A DNA stretch of 64,000 nt from an uncultured Dysgonomonas sp. (GTDB lineage Bacteria; Bacteroidota; Bacteroidia; Bacteroidales; Dysgonomonadaceae): the NCBI GenBank assembly GCA_937875275.1, contig CALNCC010000100.1:1-64000 (forward strand), given 5' to 3'. Below the pieces are notes generated by a model. That model was not told where the DNA came from, ran no database searches, and saw only the letters and a program-made list of their open reading frames with translations. Position 1 is the stretch's first letter; each line of letters starts with the position of its first letter. Positions 62,825 to 64,000 of the stretch are shown piece after piece. A program made the position numbers and the translations under genes.

Positions 62825-64000
62825 ATGAGTAAAATATTGATATATCAGGTTCTACCCCGTCTGTTCGGCAATGACAAAGACACGAACAAAGAAAACGGAA
62901 CTATTGAAGAAAATGGTGTAGGTAAATTTTCCGCATTCGACAACAAAGCTCTCAAAGAAATTGCGAAAATGGGATATACCCATATTTGGTATACCGGAGT
63001 CATCGAACATGCAACAAAGACCGATTACTCGGCATCAGGCATCCCCACAGACCATGCCGACGTGGTGAAGGGAAATGCAGGGTCGCCCTATGCCATAAAA
63101 GACTACTATGATGTTACCCCCGATTTGGCAGACGATGTAGACAGTCGTATGGCTGAGTTTGAAGCTCTGATAGAGCGTACACACAAGGCGGGATTGAAAA
63201 TCATCATGGACTTTGTGCCCAATCATGTTGCCCGACAGTACAAGTCGGACGCCAAACCCCGAAAGATAGTTGACTTAGGGGCAAATGATGATACATCGCA
63301 ATCATTTGTGCCCGACAACAATTTCTATTATATACCGGGGCAACAACTCGAATTGCTGAAATCGAAGATAGAGGGCGAAGGGGCATATCATGAATCCCCT
63401 GCAAGAGTTACCGGCAACGATTTCTTCGGCAACAATCCGTCAATAAACGATTGGTACGAAACCGTCAAACTCAACTATGGAGTCGACTACTCTGGGGGCG
63501 GCAACAAATATTTCACCCCCATACCCGATACATGGATCAAGATGTATGAGATACTTGCATTTTGGGCATCAAAGAAAATCGACGGATTCAGGTGTGACAT
63601 GGCAGAGATGGTTCCGGTAGAGTTTTGGAATTGGGTAACCATTCAGTTAAAATCGAAATACAAATCACTGATATTCATAGCCGAAATATACAAAACAGAA
63701 GAGTATCACAATTATATTCATGGCGGACTTTTCGATTATCTGTACGACAAAGTAGGACTATACGACACTCTGCGAAATGTGATATGCGGATATCAGCCAA
63801 CATCCGACATCACTTTCAGTTGGCAAAGGCTCAACGGATTGGAAGATAGGATGCTCAATTTCATAGAGAATCATGACGAACAGCGCATTGCATCCGACTT
63901 CTTCGCCAAAGATCCGGTGAAAGGTGTACCGGGAATGATAGTGGCTGCTACGATGAATACTAATCCGGTCATGGTATACTTTGGGCAAGAGCTGGGCGAG
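62825..64000 (+). CDS. GH13 alpha-amylase family protein, 3' partial
   Basis: The first 392 codons are inside the window and the frame is still open at the edge. There is no signal peptide (MSKILIYQVLPRLFG), so it is cytoplasmic. Conserved GH13 regions: I, DFVPNH (129-134); II, GFRCDMA with nucleophile D258; III, FIAE with acid E287; IV, FIENHDEQR with H350 and D351. An insertion between regions I and II (about 145-235) includes FYYIPGQQLELL. It acts on alpha-glucans or maltodextrins inside the cell; specificity cannot be set from this part alone. Confidence 0.93.
   Translation, partial: MSKILIYQVLPRLFGNDKDTNKENGTIEENGVGKFSAFDNKALKEIAKMGYTHIWYTGVIEHATKTDYSASGIPTDHADVVKGNAGSPYAIKDYYDVTPDLADDVDSRMAEFEALIERTHKAGLKIIMDFVPNHVARQYKSDAKPRKIVDLGANDDTSQSFVPDNNFYYIPGQQLELLKSKIEGEGAYHESPARVTGNDFFGNNPSINDWYETVKLNYGVDYSGGGNKYFTPIPDTWIKMYEILAFWASKKIDGFRCDMAEMVPVEFWNWVTIQLKSKYKSLIFIAEIYKTEEYHNYIHGGLFDYLYDKVGLYDTLRNVICGYQPTSDITFSWQRLNGLEDRMLNFIENHDEQRIASDFFAKDPVKGVPGMIVAATMNTNPVMVYFGQELGE

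Noticed and set aside
1..64000. CRISPR arrays, insertion sequences, prophage genes, tRNA genes
   Set aside because: I looked for regularly spaced repeats, transposase motifs, integrase or phage structural genes and tRNA cloverleaf sequence on both strands and saw none. A covariance search for tRNA was not possible here.

Overview
The window is one stretch of a Bacteroidota chromosome, most likely order Bacteroidales and possibly a Dysgonomonas or Parabacteroides relative; the genus is a guess. Several signs point there. Promoters fit the Bacteroidota -7 element TAnnTTTG, sometimes with TTG 19-20 nt upstream. Shine-Dalgarno sequences are almost absent. Carbohydrate enzymes are secreted or lipidated, the sulfatase is of the Ser type, two outer-membrane beta-barrel receptors of the OMP_b-brl family are present, and lineage-typical small families (DUF4834, FISUMP) occur. 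I see no phage, insertion sequence, CRISPR array or tRNA. The first gene is cut at its 5' end and the last at its 3' end.

Layout. 1-5.5 kb: an AraC regulator (partial), a secreted alpha/alpha-barrel glycosidase, a YjjG-like nucleotidase and a MATE exporter. 5.5-16.2 kb: mostly housekeeping genes, namely a DbpA-like helicase, a BamA-like outer-membrane protein in one operon with pabB and pabC, N-carbamoylputrescine amidase, glyA, a DUF418 membrane protein, an NAD(P)H oxidoreductase, a radical SAM protein and Dps. 16.3-21.4 kb: a leftward run of apbE, a tetraheme NapC/NirT-type cytochrome fused to an SUMF1/FGE-like domain, an exported Gfo/Idh/MocA oxidoreductase and an exported sugar isomerase-like TIM barrel. 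21.5-30.5 kb: patatin, fbp, GH130 with an anaerobic sulfatase maturase, agmatine deiminase, CrcB, an O-antigen translocase, glutathione peroxidase and RsmE. 30.5-37.3 kb: a complete RND efflux operon behind thiL. 37.4-45.9 kb: ftsK, an FkbM methyltransferase, GH32, an orphan DUF2975 gene followed by a duplicated scrap of the GH32 3' end, an unknown periplasmic protein and folD. 46-58 kb: a mirror-image block of beta-barrel receptor + FISUMP, then sulfatase, then FISUMP + receptor. 58.4-64 kb: RNase P RNA, glyS, an FKBP lipoprotein, DUF4834, an AI-2E family transporter and a cytoplasmic GH13 enzyme.

How the genes fit together. PabB/PabC, GlyA and FolD belong to folate and one-carbon metabolism. 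AguA and AguB, 15 kb apart, are successive steps from agmatine to putrescine. The sulfatase maturase at 25 kb can serve the Ser-type sulfatase at 52 kb. GH32, GH130, GH13 and the first glycosidase point to life on plant or host glycans.

The most unusual content is the cytochrome-SUMF1/Gfo-Idh/TIM-barrel operon, read here as a possible envelope sugar-oxidation module coupled to quinone. Next come the mirror-image receptor-FISUMP block and the GH32 3'-end duplication. All domain calls come from reading the translated sequence; no database search was run.
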